Assembly (NCBI RefSeq): GCF_036884655.1 | Contig: NC_088338.1 | Span: 4,969,501 to 5,033,500, forward strand | Reading direction: 5' to 3' | DNA length: 64,000 bases | Origin: Musa acuminata AAA Group | Taxonomy: Eukaryota; Streptophyta; Magnoliopsida; Zingiberales; Musaceae | Shown: piece by piece, positions 37,301 through 47,700 of the stretch | How positions within the stretch are numbered: position 1 is the first letter of the stretch | Layout: each line of letters opens with the position of its first letter | The notes under the pieces: generated by a model | Databases searched by the model: none | What the model was told of the DNA's origin: nothing | The model's input: only the letters and a program-made list of their open reading frames with translations | Translations under genes and position numbers: made by a program

Positions 37301-40300
37301 TTGGCAAGTGTTGTACGTTTGGTTCTCTTATAGGTTGGGAATGGTGGATTCCATTGTTGGAGCTGTTAGCTAAGTTAATTACCAATTGTAGCCTTAATAA
37401 GCCAAAGTTTCTATCCAAATTGTGAAATAATTTGCATCTTATGCTTTTGGTGATAGCTAAAATTGAATGTGATAGGAACAAATATGGCTTCTCATTTGAG
37501 TTTTCTCATTTTGCTTTTGAAGTTTAGCACTGTGGCACTATGTTATTTTATTTTTCGAATATCACATTATCTGTAAGCTTATTAAGTCTCTTATTTTGTG
37601 ATGCAGTTGACTGATTTTGGACTCTCTAAGGTTGGTCTTATCAATAGCACCGATGATTTATCAGGTCCAGATGTCAGCGGTTCTGCTATCCTAGGTGATG
37701 ATGAACCAATTCCAGCAGAACAACGAGCACTAAAACGAGAGCAGAGGCGAAAACAATCAGCTGTTGGAACTCCTGATTATTTGGCACCGGAGATACTTCT
37801 AGGAATGCAACATGGTTTGTCATGTTAGACTTGTATGCTTCCAAATTTTTGAAGAAGAAGAAAAATGTTTTCTCTTCACATGCACTCCTTGTGTTTCTGT
37901 TTTCATAAAAATGTCTTTTACACTTTAAGTCTGAATATTTTGACTCATGATCTCTGGATTGTAGGCAGAACTGCAGATTGGTGGTCAGTGGGTGTTGTCC
38001 TCTTTGAACTTCTAGTAGGTATTCCCCCATTCAATGCAGAGCATCCACAGGTATGCAATTAAAAATCCACTAAGTTTTCAAGAGTTTTTGGGAATTAATT
38101 TAATATAGTAAGGATTAGTGTACGAACAACATTAAGATTTACATGGCATACACTTGATAATTTGAATTTGATTTGCTTCTTCCAATTCGCCTAGAGACCA
38201 GTATGATGGAATGACAATCCTTGTTTTCAGATCACAATTCTAATTAAAAAGTTTTGTAAGAATGAAACTAGAAATATCAAAGCAAATGATTTCGTTAACT
38301 AAAATTGGTGCACTGTACAAGACTACTTCGAGTTTGGGGAGGCTCAACATATGCTGCTTACTCCTTGTAAATAGAGAAGTAGTTTCTGTAAGTTTAACCC
38401 TTGACACTTAGTTTGAAAATAAGCAATCTTACTGTGGCACCAAGGCTTACCCTTAAAATATATGACAAAATCTATGAACATAGAATAAAAAGTCTTAACA
38501 CTTCACACTTACATTGGAGATATGCAATCTTACTGTGGAGCCAAGATTTACCCCTAAAATATTAGACAAGATATATGAACATCAAATTAAAGCAAAAAAA
38601 AGGAGAATATATTGCAATTAAGTGTAGGGTGCCATCATAAACCAGTTTTCCCTTGCACTGGCGTAAATATTGAACACTTAAGCTGAAAGTGAAAAATTGT
38701 CGTGTTAAACTGCTACAGAATTCTGAAATATGTTATATCTAAATTCAAAATATACCTAAATCAGCAGTATGAGATAAGGTTATCATTGTATAAGTCTTAA
38801 TAAATCAGGAGATGCTCTAACTTGTTTTTGAGATTGTAATCATTAGGGTCTTAATTTTGATTGTCATTAGCCACATTTGATGCTTCCTAAATTCTATGTT
38901 GGATGTTCATTGGAAAGATTTTGGATAATTATGACCCAAGAACTAATATCTTTGGACTAGCCCTTTCAGGTTAGGTTCTAGGTTGATCAGCATTAAGAAT
39001 AACAACAAAAACAATGCCATGCAATTATTTTCATATAATTCGGCTTATCCCTGGATTCCTTATTGTCAGTTTTTCTCATACAACTATTTGAGAACTTACT
39101 GTGTTCATTCATTATTGTACTTTTTATATTCTCCAAAATTCATTCATCTTGCTAACTGCAGAAAATTTTTGATAATATTATGAATCGGGATATACCTTGG
39201 CCACAAGTACCAGAAGAGATGAGTTTTGAGGCTCATGATTTGATTGATAAGTAAGATCTGAGAGCTATAGTCAATATTTTTTTTTTTACCTTTTTCTATT
39301 GTCTGCAGAAAAATTCTTCAAAAACGCTTTAAGTGATATACTAGAAAAATATTACATTACCGCATTTTTCTTTGATATCTTCTATGTTGCATGAATTGTC
39401 AAATAAAAGGAAAAGGGTGGTCCAACACATGAGGCTCCACCATTGTAGGGTTTAGGAGGGTCAATATAAGCAGCTTTGCTCCTGCCATACTGAATGATTT
39501 GTCAAATATATTGACATTTGATAAGCCTATATAAGGGGGAGTGAGTAGTAGTCTATAACAGTCACTTAGCTGATGGCCATAGATGTGCACTACTTCGAGA
39601 AATTCAGAAGAAAGTCTGAATAACTATTTTCTGTTTATCAAATGTTCATATTGTATTTACAATGCTTGACCATATGACATTAGTGAATATGGTAGCTGAC
39701 TAGCTGGTAACATTTTATGTTCTAAGTGACATTTAACCCATTAGTGTTTTCGTCTTCAGGAAACTACCCATGCAATTCTTATTTAATATTCAAAGTTACA
39801 AATCCATTTAGGTAAATGCTAGATCGTGGGACTTAGATTAGCCAAAATCTGGTTGGAAAGAACAAAGAAACCTTTATCAAAGAGAAAATAACCAAATCTG
39901 CCAACAATTTGCTACTCCATATTCACATACCCAATGCATAAATAGGACAATGATGTTTGTGGTCAATATGTACAATATTCTTCTGATTCTACCACTACAC
40001 AGGGTATATTTCTACTTAAAGAAAATTCTGTTTGTGTTTAAGATGTGATTCTGCACAAAGTTAAGACATATAGGATCAGAAAAACATGTTAAGATGAACT
40101 GTAAACTCCAATTTGAAAAATAAGATCTTAATGAGCAAACATGAAGGTATTATCAACACCAAGCTAGTGAAGCGGAAAATATTTGTTACATGGAGGATGA
40201 CCATCACAACCAGATGGGAGATTAAGAATAGATAATTTTAGGAAGTATCCCAGATGCTACCTTATCCAATGCATGTACTCCATTAGTCATACTAAAGGAC

Positions 40301-41412
40301 CTTAAATGTGCATATAAATCTGTGGGCATTACTAACTTGATCAAATGTTTTGTTTGACCAGTCTCATATTTAGAGACATTTTTATCCTATTTTCTATTAG
40401 AACTGAGTGTTTTGGCTATTTCCCTAGCAAAACCATGTTCACTCGTCTTGCATATCATCTGTGCATATTTCTATCTCTTTATCTGTAGAGTTAATATCTT
40501 CATATTTTGTGAATTTATATCATACATTTTAGTGCAGTTTATTTGATTTGTTGAGCATTAAAATCTCAAGATTCCTTAATATGCATTATAGGAAATTGAA
40601 AACTAAAACTACTATCTAATTTGATCTTTCATTGGATTCAGATTGCTAAGTCAGAACCCAGTCCAAAGACTTGGAGCAACTGGGGCTGGGGAGGTAAATC
40701 TCTTTTAGCTTGATGAACATATTTTATTTGTGTGGTAAAGCCTGACATAGTTTTTCATCACTAGGACAGGTGAAATCTCATCCTTTCTTCAGAACCATCA
40801 ATTGGGATATGCTCGCCAGGCAGAAGGTTACATGACTGAGATTAACTGTCATCCAAGTTTTCTGCTTTTGTGACACAAACAAAAAGGTTGTTTTCTTGCC
40901 ACAGGTAGCATTCATCCCCTCAACCGAAGGTGATGATGACACAAGCTACTTTGCCAGCCGCCATCCATGGAATGCAGCAGACGAACAGCTTCATGGAACA
41001 TCTCGTGAATACGATAATATGTCTGATGCATGCAGTACGAGCTGCTGCAGCAGCCCTCACAGCTCCATCTTGGATGAAGATGTACAGAGATGTGTTTTTA
41101 ATCAATTTCATGAAATCGGTTATTAAATGGAGCTCTAATTCTCTTTAAAATTTTCTTTGATCAGGGAGATCAATGTGGCAGTATGGCAGACTTTGGACCG
41201 ACACTCTCTGTGAAGTATTCCTTTAGTAACTTTTCTTTTAAGGTGAGAGTTTTGCAGAAACAAAATTGTTTAGATTATTATTAGTTTGTGCTCTATATAT
41301 CTTATAATGTAATCCTGTAAATTTTGTTCAGAATTTGTCACAACTGGCTTCTATCAACTATGATCTTATAACAAAATGTAGCAAAGATTCAGCAGAAGCT
41401 TCTCAACCTTGA
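20328..41412 (+). CDS. IRE4: IRE-type AGC serine/threonine kinase (IRE4-like), 17 exons, about 978 aa
   Basis: Model exons: 20328-20333, 20468-20665, 20770-21748, 21842-22041, 27115-27287, 27521-27746, 28686-28778, 28854-28994, 29150-29242, 37607-37814, 37965-38050, 39162-39250, 40642-40693, 40770-40826, 40905-41081, 41165-41242, 41332-41412. All junctions are GT-AG and in frame. Members (IRE, IREH1, IRE3, IRE4) are plant MAST-like AGC kinases; IRE acts in root-hair growth. Visible: FSHELNSK and [11 protein letters not shown] family blocks, a C2H2-like motif (C-x2-C, H-x4-C) near 333-352, and a kinase domain about 565-855 with [13 protein letters not shown], the AIK lysine, [14 protein letters not shown], a long insert, GTPDYLAPE and DWWSVG. 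The C-terminal [11 protein letters not shown] tail is also present. Odd points: a 93-nt candidate exitron, an N-terminus shorter than in relatives, and a catalytic domain split by an 8.4-kb intron. The first two exons and the IRE4 choice are the least certain. Confidence 0.88.
23431..23473. repeat. (AT)n microsatellite
   Basis: Pure alternating AT for about 43 bases inside intron 4 of the kinase gene. Confidence 0.97.
23885..26175. repeat. Degenerate GATCTAG-rich array, interrupted
   Basis: Two blocks, 23885-23990 and about 25620-26175, are built from diverged units of about 20-25 bp with the words GGATCTAG, CTAGGCTGGAT, TAGATCTACATGG and ATCCACATG. The sequence between them (about 24000-25600) lacks the motif and includes a SINE, which suggests that the array was split by later insertions. 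Confidence 0.6.
25429..25595 (+). mobile_element. Au-type SINE
   Basis: Shows the expected order of plant Au SINE parts. A tRNA-like head with a B-box-like GGTTCGAGTC at 25481-25490 is followed by GAGGTAAGGTTGCGTACA, then CTCCTTGGACCTTACATTG, GGGAGTTTCATGCA and GGGTATGCCCTTTTTT. It is diverged but nearly full length, in the sense orientation within kinase intron 4. Confidence 0.8.
29088..29163 (+). repeat. 38-bp tandem duplication across a 3' splice site
   Basis: Copy one begins ATAACTGGAGAAATAATGG (29088) and copy two ATAACTGTAGAAATAATGT (29126). Both continue through TTCAG followed by RTTCTTGCTCTGG-like sequence, so both carry an acceptor-like TTCAG. The downstream one, ending at 29149, opens kinase exon 9 and keeps the frame. 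Confidence 0.85.
29428..29545. repeat. GA-rich simple sequence followed by G-rich triplets
   Basis: GAGAGA runs (29430-29465) pass into GGAGGAGGAAG and GGTGGTGGTGG runs. This is low complexity and has no coding value. Confidence 0.8.
30023..30214. repeat. Four copies of a short palindrome
   Basis: TTTGTGATATGACACAAA, or a one-base variant, occurs at 30023-30040, 30087-30104, 30113-30130 and 30197-30214. Its arms TTTGTG/CACAAA can pair around ATATGA. Copies are mixed with GGATCTGA and GGTTGGGCTA repeats. Confidence 0.85.
30643..30777. mobile_element. hAT-like MITE, copy A (135 bp)
   Basis: Starts CAAGGTTTGAAATATCGTAC and ends GAAATTGCATACCTTG; these form imperfect terminal inverted repeats of about 28 bp. 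It is flanked on both sides by GTTATAAT, an exact 8-bp target duplication as made by hAT transposases. The inside is mostly (AT)n. Confidence 0.88.
30988..31447. mobile_element. hAT-like element, copy B (460 bp)
   Basis: Same ends as copy A (CAAGGATTGAAATATCGTAT ... GAAATTGAAGACTTTG). It is flanked by exact 8-bp duplications GGTGCTGT (30980-30987 and 31448-31455). It contains several AT tracts, an AC tract (31332-31356) and a GGCGACGTCGC-type block shared with copy C. It carries no transposase. Confidence 0.88.
32163..32851. mobile_element. hAT-like element, copy C (689 bp)
   Basis: Ends CAAGGTTCGTAATTTCTTAC ... AATTAAAATCCTTG. It is flanked by exact 8-bp duplications ATCTATAG (32155-32162 and 32852-32859). 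The interior is GC-rich, with a (GT)n run at 32255-32277 and GGCGAC/GTCGCC repeats. Open frames inside it are accidental. It is the longest copy of the family here. Confidence 0.88.
34438..34448 (-). other. Copia primer-binding site
   Basis: The minus strand reads TGGTATCAGAG, the usual site complementary to the initiator methionine tRNA in plant copia elements, immediately next to the LTR end. Confidence 0.85.
34449..34755 (-). mobile_element. 5' LTR of the copia remnant
   Basis: On the minus strand it begins TGTTGAGATC and ends TTGTCTTGTTCA, i.e. TG...CA, about 307 bp, directly followed by the primer-binding site. No matching 3' LTR was found in the intron. Confidence 0.75.
35401..35544. 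repeat. Two-copy tandem duplication, period 87 bp
   Basis: TAACATGCTTATCAATCCAA at 35401 recurs as TAACATGCTTACCAATCCGA at 35488. Both are followed by ATGGTGAAAAGTCCTGGT-like sequence and GTGCTGGTTCA. Confidence 0.8.
35874..36757. mobile_element. MITE-like element with CTAGGCGCC-type ends
   Basis: The left end (GAGTGGTTTAAATAGGCG) and the reversed right end (GAGTGATCTAAAAAGCGC) form short imperfect inverted repeats, followed by GGCGCTTGGGC/GCCTAGCGC-rich arms and a TCC/GCC triplet-rich core. A target duplication could not be recognised. The long open frames inside reflect the triplet-rich core. Confidence 0.5.
38415..38592. repeat. Diverged tandem duplication, period about 101 bp
   Basis: GCAATCTTACTGTGG at 38423 recurs at 38524. 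Flanking words are also repeated (CCAAG-TTACCC-TAAAATAT, GACAA-AT-TATGAACAT). It lies in the kinase intron between exons 11 and 12. Confidence 0.7.
39410..39492 (-). mobile_element. Au-type SINE fragment, antisense
   Basis: Reads GGTCCAACACATGAGGCTCC, then CCATTGTAGGGTTTAGGAGG and GTCAATATAAGCAGC, the reverse complement of the 3' half of Au SINEs. It sits in the kinase intron after exon 12. Confidence 0.6.
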
Positions 41413-42590
41413 GACCAATTTGGAGACAATAATTTGCTTCCATGGCTACCTATTTAAAAGTTTCAAGAGCTGGATGTGTTCAATGATACCTGCTAAATGA
41501 TTTCTGCAACATGCCTGGCCTTCTTTTATTTAGGAGATGCACATCTGCCACAGCATTACACTAATAAATGGCAGTTTGGTCCTACTTAACTGGGATACAC
41601 GGCGGAACTGACTTCCAACTTGTATGCTAGGTGAGGTTTTGTTTGCCAATCTTGAGTTCAATGTTTCTGTTTTGTTCCACTTCTTCTGATCCTTTCATTC
41701 TTAATGTCTCCAGATTAAACTGTAAATAGCACATCATAACTACCAATCTGGTTTATCAGCAACTCATCATCCAAATTCAAAGTTATCTTATTGCATATGT
41801 TGTACTTAAGGTCTTAGTTTAATTGGGAGGTTTGTAAGCCATTGTTAGAAGGCTTCGCAATCCCAGAATTTGTACAGTGGTATATGGCACCAACACTTGG
41901 GACTTGTGTTCAGCTTGCAAAATTACAAATATTGGTCAGGCATAAATTCATGTGATCATTCATGCCTTCAGGTAATTCTTGAAGTGTTGTGAATTATTTG
42001 CAATTGGATCCATTATGATTTTGCTTGTTCATCAGATCTACTGGATAGTCTTTTAATCGTGGTTCATCGTTGACAGTTCATTTCTGTACTTAGAAGACCT
42101 TACTGTTACTTTTGCTTTCTTTTCTTTGTCTTTTGGGAAGAATCTGCAAGATAATTGATACTGTACTTTATTGTAAAGTATAAACCCTAAACCACTGTTA
42201 ACAAAACCACATGAGATGATGTCTTCTTGTGGGACTAGTATCTTTAAGTTCCCTAGTAATTTTGGTCCTTGATCTGAAATTAATTGATCAGAATGTCCAA
42301 ATGTGTATCCTGCGATGGCATGCGCTTATGACTAGTGATGAGTTTTCTCTTCACCCGCTCATATGAATTGTATGAAAAAAACAGAGGAGAAAACCACTGT
42401 GCATCAGCTGCCACTAGCAGTTCCTAATTTTAACAAATTTATATTTAAATATTGGACTGTAATGGCTAAAGTATAATATTTGGATGAATATTGGTGAGAT
42501 AGGTCCAGAGTCTTAATTTTAGATCGATATATATGCTATATTGGTAATACATGTAAGAAAAAAAAACTAAATTTGTTTCATTTGATTAAT
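41413..42590. other. 3' UTR and downstream flank of the kinase gene
   Basis: Follows the kinase stop codon. AT-rich, with no conserved reading frame. The first few hundred bases probably are 3' UTR; the exact polyadenylation site cannot be fixed. Confidence 0.4.
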
Positions 42591-42599
42591 GGAGTCTCA

Positions 42600-43940
42600 T
42601 CTTTTAGTATATTATCCTTTATAGTTAATTATTTTGTATTCCTACACTTTAAAAAGTTACATTGGCATTCTTATAGTTACAAAAACGAAACATCTATGTT
42701 TATTTACCATAACAGTATCAATTTTATTGATGAAAATATGAAAATAAAGGATAAAAATAATTTTAAAATTTGATAGTGGACGACGATCGACGACGTCAAC
42801 ATCGACGTAGTTGCCTTGTCGCCTCCAATGACAATAAGATTCATTCTCACCATGACGCCACTCACCTCGACGAGGAGCATGCCGCTAACCTCATCGTCGC
42901 TCACCTTGTGCTGCTCTACATCTATGTCAACGTTGATGTAGTTACTGCTCGAAAATTACATCAACATCAAAACAGATAATGGTGGTGGCTCCCCATCCCC
43001 CTCTCTTGGGAGTAGCACCTCAGAACCCCCAAATTCCTCTCCCATCTTGCTATAGTTGAAGACGCCTCTGCCTACCCCCTCCTCCCCCTCCCTCCCCCGG
43101 TTTGCTCTCATTAAAAACACTTCATCATGTGCATGAAAAACTTCATCGCCTCCCTCGACCCGTTCACGGCCATGCTCGCCCTTTGCTCCAATCGCCTCTC
43201 GCATAATGGCAACAACATGGACAAGCTTTGGTTGGTGCCCAATGCTACACCGTAGAGGGCAACATCCATCGTCAATTGGTTCCAACTCTTCGACTTGTAT
43301 GACTCTTGCAAGGTGGCATACTCCGTCGTGGACGCCATGATCCACCTCCCTCGAATCGGGTCATTGAGTTTCCTCAGCAGTCGGCTTGACCTAGACAACA
43401 TCTAACACGTCTGCATCAATGCCAACGTAGATGCAAAATGACGAGAGAGCCTCTTAACGAGATATGGTGCCAGAACTAACGTGGTAGCAGAGGGAGTGGG
43501 AAGAACTCGGGTGACCCAAGCTTTAGGTCAATGCTAGGATCCTCCCAATGGGTCAACGGTGAGGTGACCTCCATCTTCGCTAGAGATATCACGGTGACCA
43601 TCACCATCAACGTCAATGTAGATGCAGAGCGACGCGAGAAGAGCAGCGATGAGGTCGGTGGTGTGCTCCTTGTAGAGGCGGGTGGCGTCATGATGGAGTG
43701 GACCTTGTCGTCGTCAAAGATGGCCAGACAACTACATCGACGTTGATGCCAACGACGTCTCTATCCGTCACCACCGAACGTTAAAATTATCATTTTACCC
43801 TTTGTCTTTGTGTTTCTATCAATAAAACTAACGTCGTTAGAATAAATGGACTTATATGTTTCACTTAATACCAATATAATTTTTTGAAATATAAGAATAG
43901 AAACGCTAAAGATAATTAACTATGGGTAATATATAATTAA
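42600..43940. mobile_element. Non-autonomous element with long terminal inverted repeats (Mutator-like)
   Basis: The left arm (about 42610-42775) and the reverse complement of the right arm (about 43785-43930) align over about 150 bases. Shared words are ATAGTTAATTAT, TTAYATTGGYATT, GAAACAT-TA-GT, CAATTTTATTGAT/AGTTTTATTGAT and ATAATTTTAA. The centre is a CGACG/CATCGACG-rich block with accidental open frames and no transposase. Long arms suggest a Mutator-type MITE; the target duplication was not found. Confidence 0.6.
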
Positions 43941-44702
43941 CCCATCTTCTACTAGAAGATTTATTCTTCGATTCTCGTAACATAAATTATTTGCTGCATC
44001 TGGCGATGAAGCAATGTGGTAAATCCTACCTCCGCACAGGTATATATGCATTTCGGCAGTAGTGCTGCTTCATTGCTTGCAAGTAGTGGTGATAATTGAT
44101 TGGATGCCCATCAAACTTTAAGCTTCGCTTACATCCTTGACATGTCAGGAGGATGATACGGATACACAATAATATAATAACACCACCCATAATGCTCTAA
44201 CGAGCAGGCGGCGACAACTACTGCACGACAGTTCAGAGAGGGAGAATGCGCCAGGGCGAAACATCGGGTTCAGTTGAAAGTATTTGTGAGCCCTAAAACA
44301 TCAGGTTCCAGTAGAAAGAAACGAAGCCCTAAACAACATCCAGTTCGGTTAAAGAATAACACAGATCTGACATCTTAGGGATAACAAAAAAGCCAGCCCA
44401 AACCATCCAAAATGGGATGATCAATGTCCCGGTTCACATCCGGTTGATCCATAATACCAATCGGTCCGAACCGAACCAGGAAAAATTTTAACCCCTCGCT
44501 CTCCAGAGTATCTACATGCAAATTTAATTATGCGACCATAGGTTATAAGAAGGCACTGCTGCGTATCCAACTAATTAAAATGATGTCGAGAAACAAAGCA
44601 TCAAGTGCACTTGGAAAAGACTACATGTGAATCCTCATCGAGTCATGAGACCCTGTTTTAGCTGAGGGTAGGAAGGAGTATCAATCTAAACAGTCCACAA
44701 AC
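43941..44702. other. Intergenic, 3' flank of the SPF30-like gene
   Basis: No coding gene recognised. The part close to 44702 is expected to carry the 3' UTR of the minus-strand SPF30-like gene. Confidence 0.4.
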
Positions 44703-47700
44703 TTAGTCCTCTGCATCCACCGAACCTCCCTTGAGGTGCAAGTGCTTCTCCCTCTTCTGGAACTCTGTCAGTCCCTTTCCACTGCCAGTAACACCAACCT
44801 TGCCCCTAGGATCATCTGGGGACTTGAAGATACTTTCTCGTTTACGACCCGAGAAGAATCCAATCTGCAACATCAAAAGATCAATTGAAATCTGATAATG
44901 ATTGTGCACATTATGAAAGTAAGCTGGCATTGCCATAGAAACTGATGAATAGAGTAGTGGCCGCAACAAAAGAAAAGCATAAATATGAGCGTAACCAGTA
45001 CATAAAGCTCCCGCTAATGTGAGGTTTGGGGTCTAGAGAGGGTCAATGTACATGACTCCTACTCTAAATAGAGAAATGCAATTACCGTGACTCAACACCT
45101 AATCTTTCAGGTCGCAAAGGAGCAACTTTACAGTTGTATCAAACCCTGCCCTCCAAAACAAAAGCCAAATATGACAAATGAAATCCTGATTATTTTTTAC
45201 CTTCTTAGTTTTTCCCTTGGTGGATTGGAATTGCTGCCATGCATTCTGCCGCTTATTTTGTGCAACTTCTAGTTGTTCACTGCGAACCTTTGACTTGAAA
45301 GCATGTATCTTCTTGCGCTTAGAAGCTTTCTGCCAATACATGCAAGAATCTGTTATTTAGCAAAAATGCTTGAAAGAAAGAACAGGCAAATCACAAGCAA
45401 GTACTTGTTGCACAATGAAACAGTGCTTAGAAAAATTCCAAGCTACAAAAGATAAGGGGAAAAGAATGTAAATATGTTTTACTATTCCAAAGATTAAAGA
45501 GATGGCATATGCAAGCAGTATAATTGACATAACTCCATCTTCACATAAACTCCACAATTATATGGGTTTAAGCAAATTAGATGACATCAGTTTTATTCCT
45601 AAATTATTACGCCAGCAGTAGATTTAACTCATTTTCACAACCACTGCCCTTTTTATTCAATTTACACATGCCCAACATATAATTGTATGTAGCAGATCAT
45701 ATCTTAGATGGTAAGGGCCTACTATCTAATTAGTTTCATACTCCTCATGAGAGAAGCAAATTGTGTTTGGTAATCATCATTTTCTTGTTGACCTGGCATT
45801 AGGAAACAAGTATGTTTTAGTATTCCAAATATTACAAGGATTACTGGTGAATCAAGAAGAATATCTAGTTACAGATAAAGACCCAAAAGGCATTAAAATG
45901 GGTGACATTATATCTGATAACACAAAGAAATGGCACAAGCAGTATAATGAACATAATATTCGTCTCTAGAGAACACCCAATTACTTGGTTCTGGAAACCA
46001 TAGTGAGCAGCTGGTCAATTTACTTACCACGTCATCAGGATCATTGGGATCAATACGAAGTTTGGCAGGTAAGGTACGTGCTTGGAAGTCGGTTGTAGCA
46101 GCTTGTGCAATTTTCCTTTTGATGGCTTGTCGGGTAGCCTCAGCTTCTCTTTCAGCTTCTAACAATGCATCACCCTCTTCAACTGGCCGAACATTAGCAG
46201 GATCCACCTGGATGCAGCATCAACAGCAATCATCACAAGTTAATAGAGTGGTTCATTTAGGTAACATAAGCAATATTGGATAAAATATAGTAGTAATAAA
46301 ATAAAAATTGGTGCCTTGTTCACAAACAATTTGATAGAGAAGACCTAAACAAAAGAATTCAAGAACAGAAGGTTCAAATTCCACAATGCCACTGAGTTGA
46401 ACACAGTAGAGTGACTGGAAAATGCTAAACAGGGAGATATAAGTGAATAAGGAGTTCAACACATGATAAATTGAATCTAGCAAATTACATCCAATTTAAA
46501 GTAGCAAACACTAGAGGAGAGGAAGGATGGTTGACAACACAGAATGAACTAGAAATTTTAGTATTTAAAAGATAGGAGATAAACATTCTGTTCCAATTGA
46601 AAATTGGTCATAACAGAAACAAGAACATTTTTTAAATAAGAATTTGTAATGTGAAATTCACACCTTAGACAAGGAGAGATGAAAGGCCCAAAACTATGGT
46701 GAATTTACCAGGAAAAGCCCTTTTGCGTCTTCAAAATTGGGCTTGGTTCGTTATATTATTATTCAAAATATCTTTTTGCAGCTACATAACATGTTTTACA
46801 ATGCATGCTTTATGAAACAATTAATATTCACTTACTTATAGTCGAAACATGGCTATGATTTTTCCCTGCATAGAAAGGTTTTGTACTTACTAACAAGTCT
46901 ACGCAATGTGGCACAACACAACTCCAAGCCCAAGGTGTCAATGTACAAAAGATGATGCAAGGATGCAAAATCATAATGATGAACAGGATCTTTAAGATTT
47001 CCCTTCATGTAGATCACATAAATCATCAATAATGGAGAGAGAAGATAAATGAATAGGAGAAGAAGATGCTCCAACTATACTGAATGCAAAAGAAAACTTA
47101 TTTCATGCAAATGTTTTCTAATGGTGCTCAATTAACCAAAAGTAGCATAAATATAACATGTATGAAACTGCGACAAGATGGCAGTTATAAAATGTCATCA
47201 ACCATGAACCGCTTAAGATTGTTGAACAGAAAGCTTCTTAAACCATCTATTCTCTATTCACATACTTTAAATTGGATTTAAAGTTTTAATTCTTGTCTTC
47301 TAAACTATCCATTAATGATGTTTTACCCAAAAAAAATATTCATAAATTATGGAAAAAAATGGATGCTTCAGGGAAAACTTCTGGATAGTCATCTAATTCA
47401 ACTCAAAAATTTACATACCTCCTCCTTGTTTCCCCAGTCATCATAGCAGACATAATACCCATTAGGAGTAATAGCCTCGATTGTGGCATCATACCTAAAC
47501 ATTCAACTAATCAACACATAAAAGAGAATAGGTGAAACAATTGAAAGAAAAATATACTAACATAATTAAACCTATCATGGCATACATACCATTCCCCATC
47601 CTCACTCCAAACCGCTTGAACTTTAGTACCAGAAGAAAATCCATACAGCTGAGAATGTTCATATGATGCCTAAAGTAAAGATGCCAGGCATTGGTTAAGA

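Larger units (their letters stand above)
29243..37606 (+). other. 8.4-kb intron 9 of the kinase gene, TE-rich
   Basis: Separates the exon encoding [18 protein letters not shown] from the one starting LTDFGLSK. It contains a GA-rich tract, a copia remnant, three hAT-like elements, short tandem duplications and another MITE-like element. None of the open frames in it fits the kinase. Confidence 0.85.
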
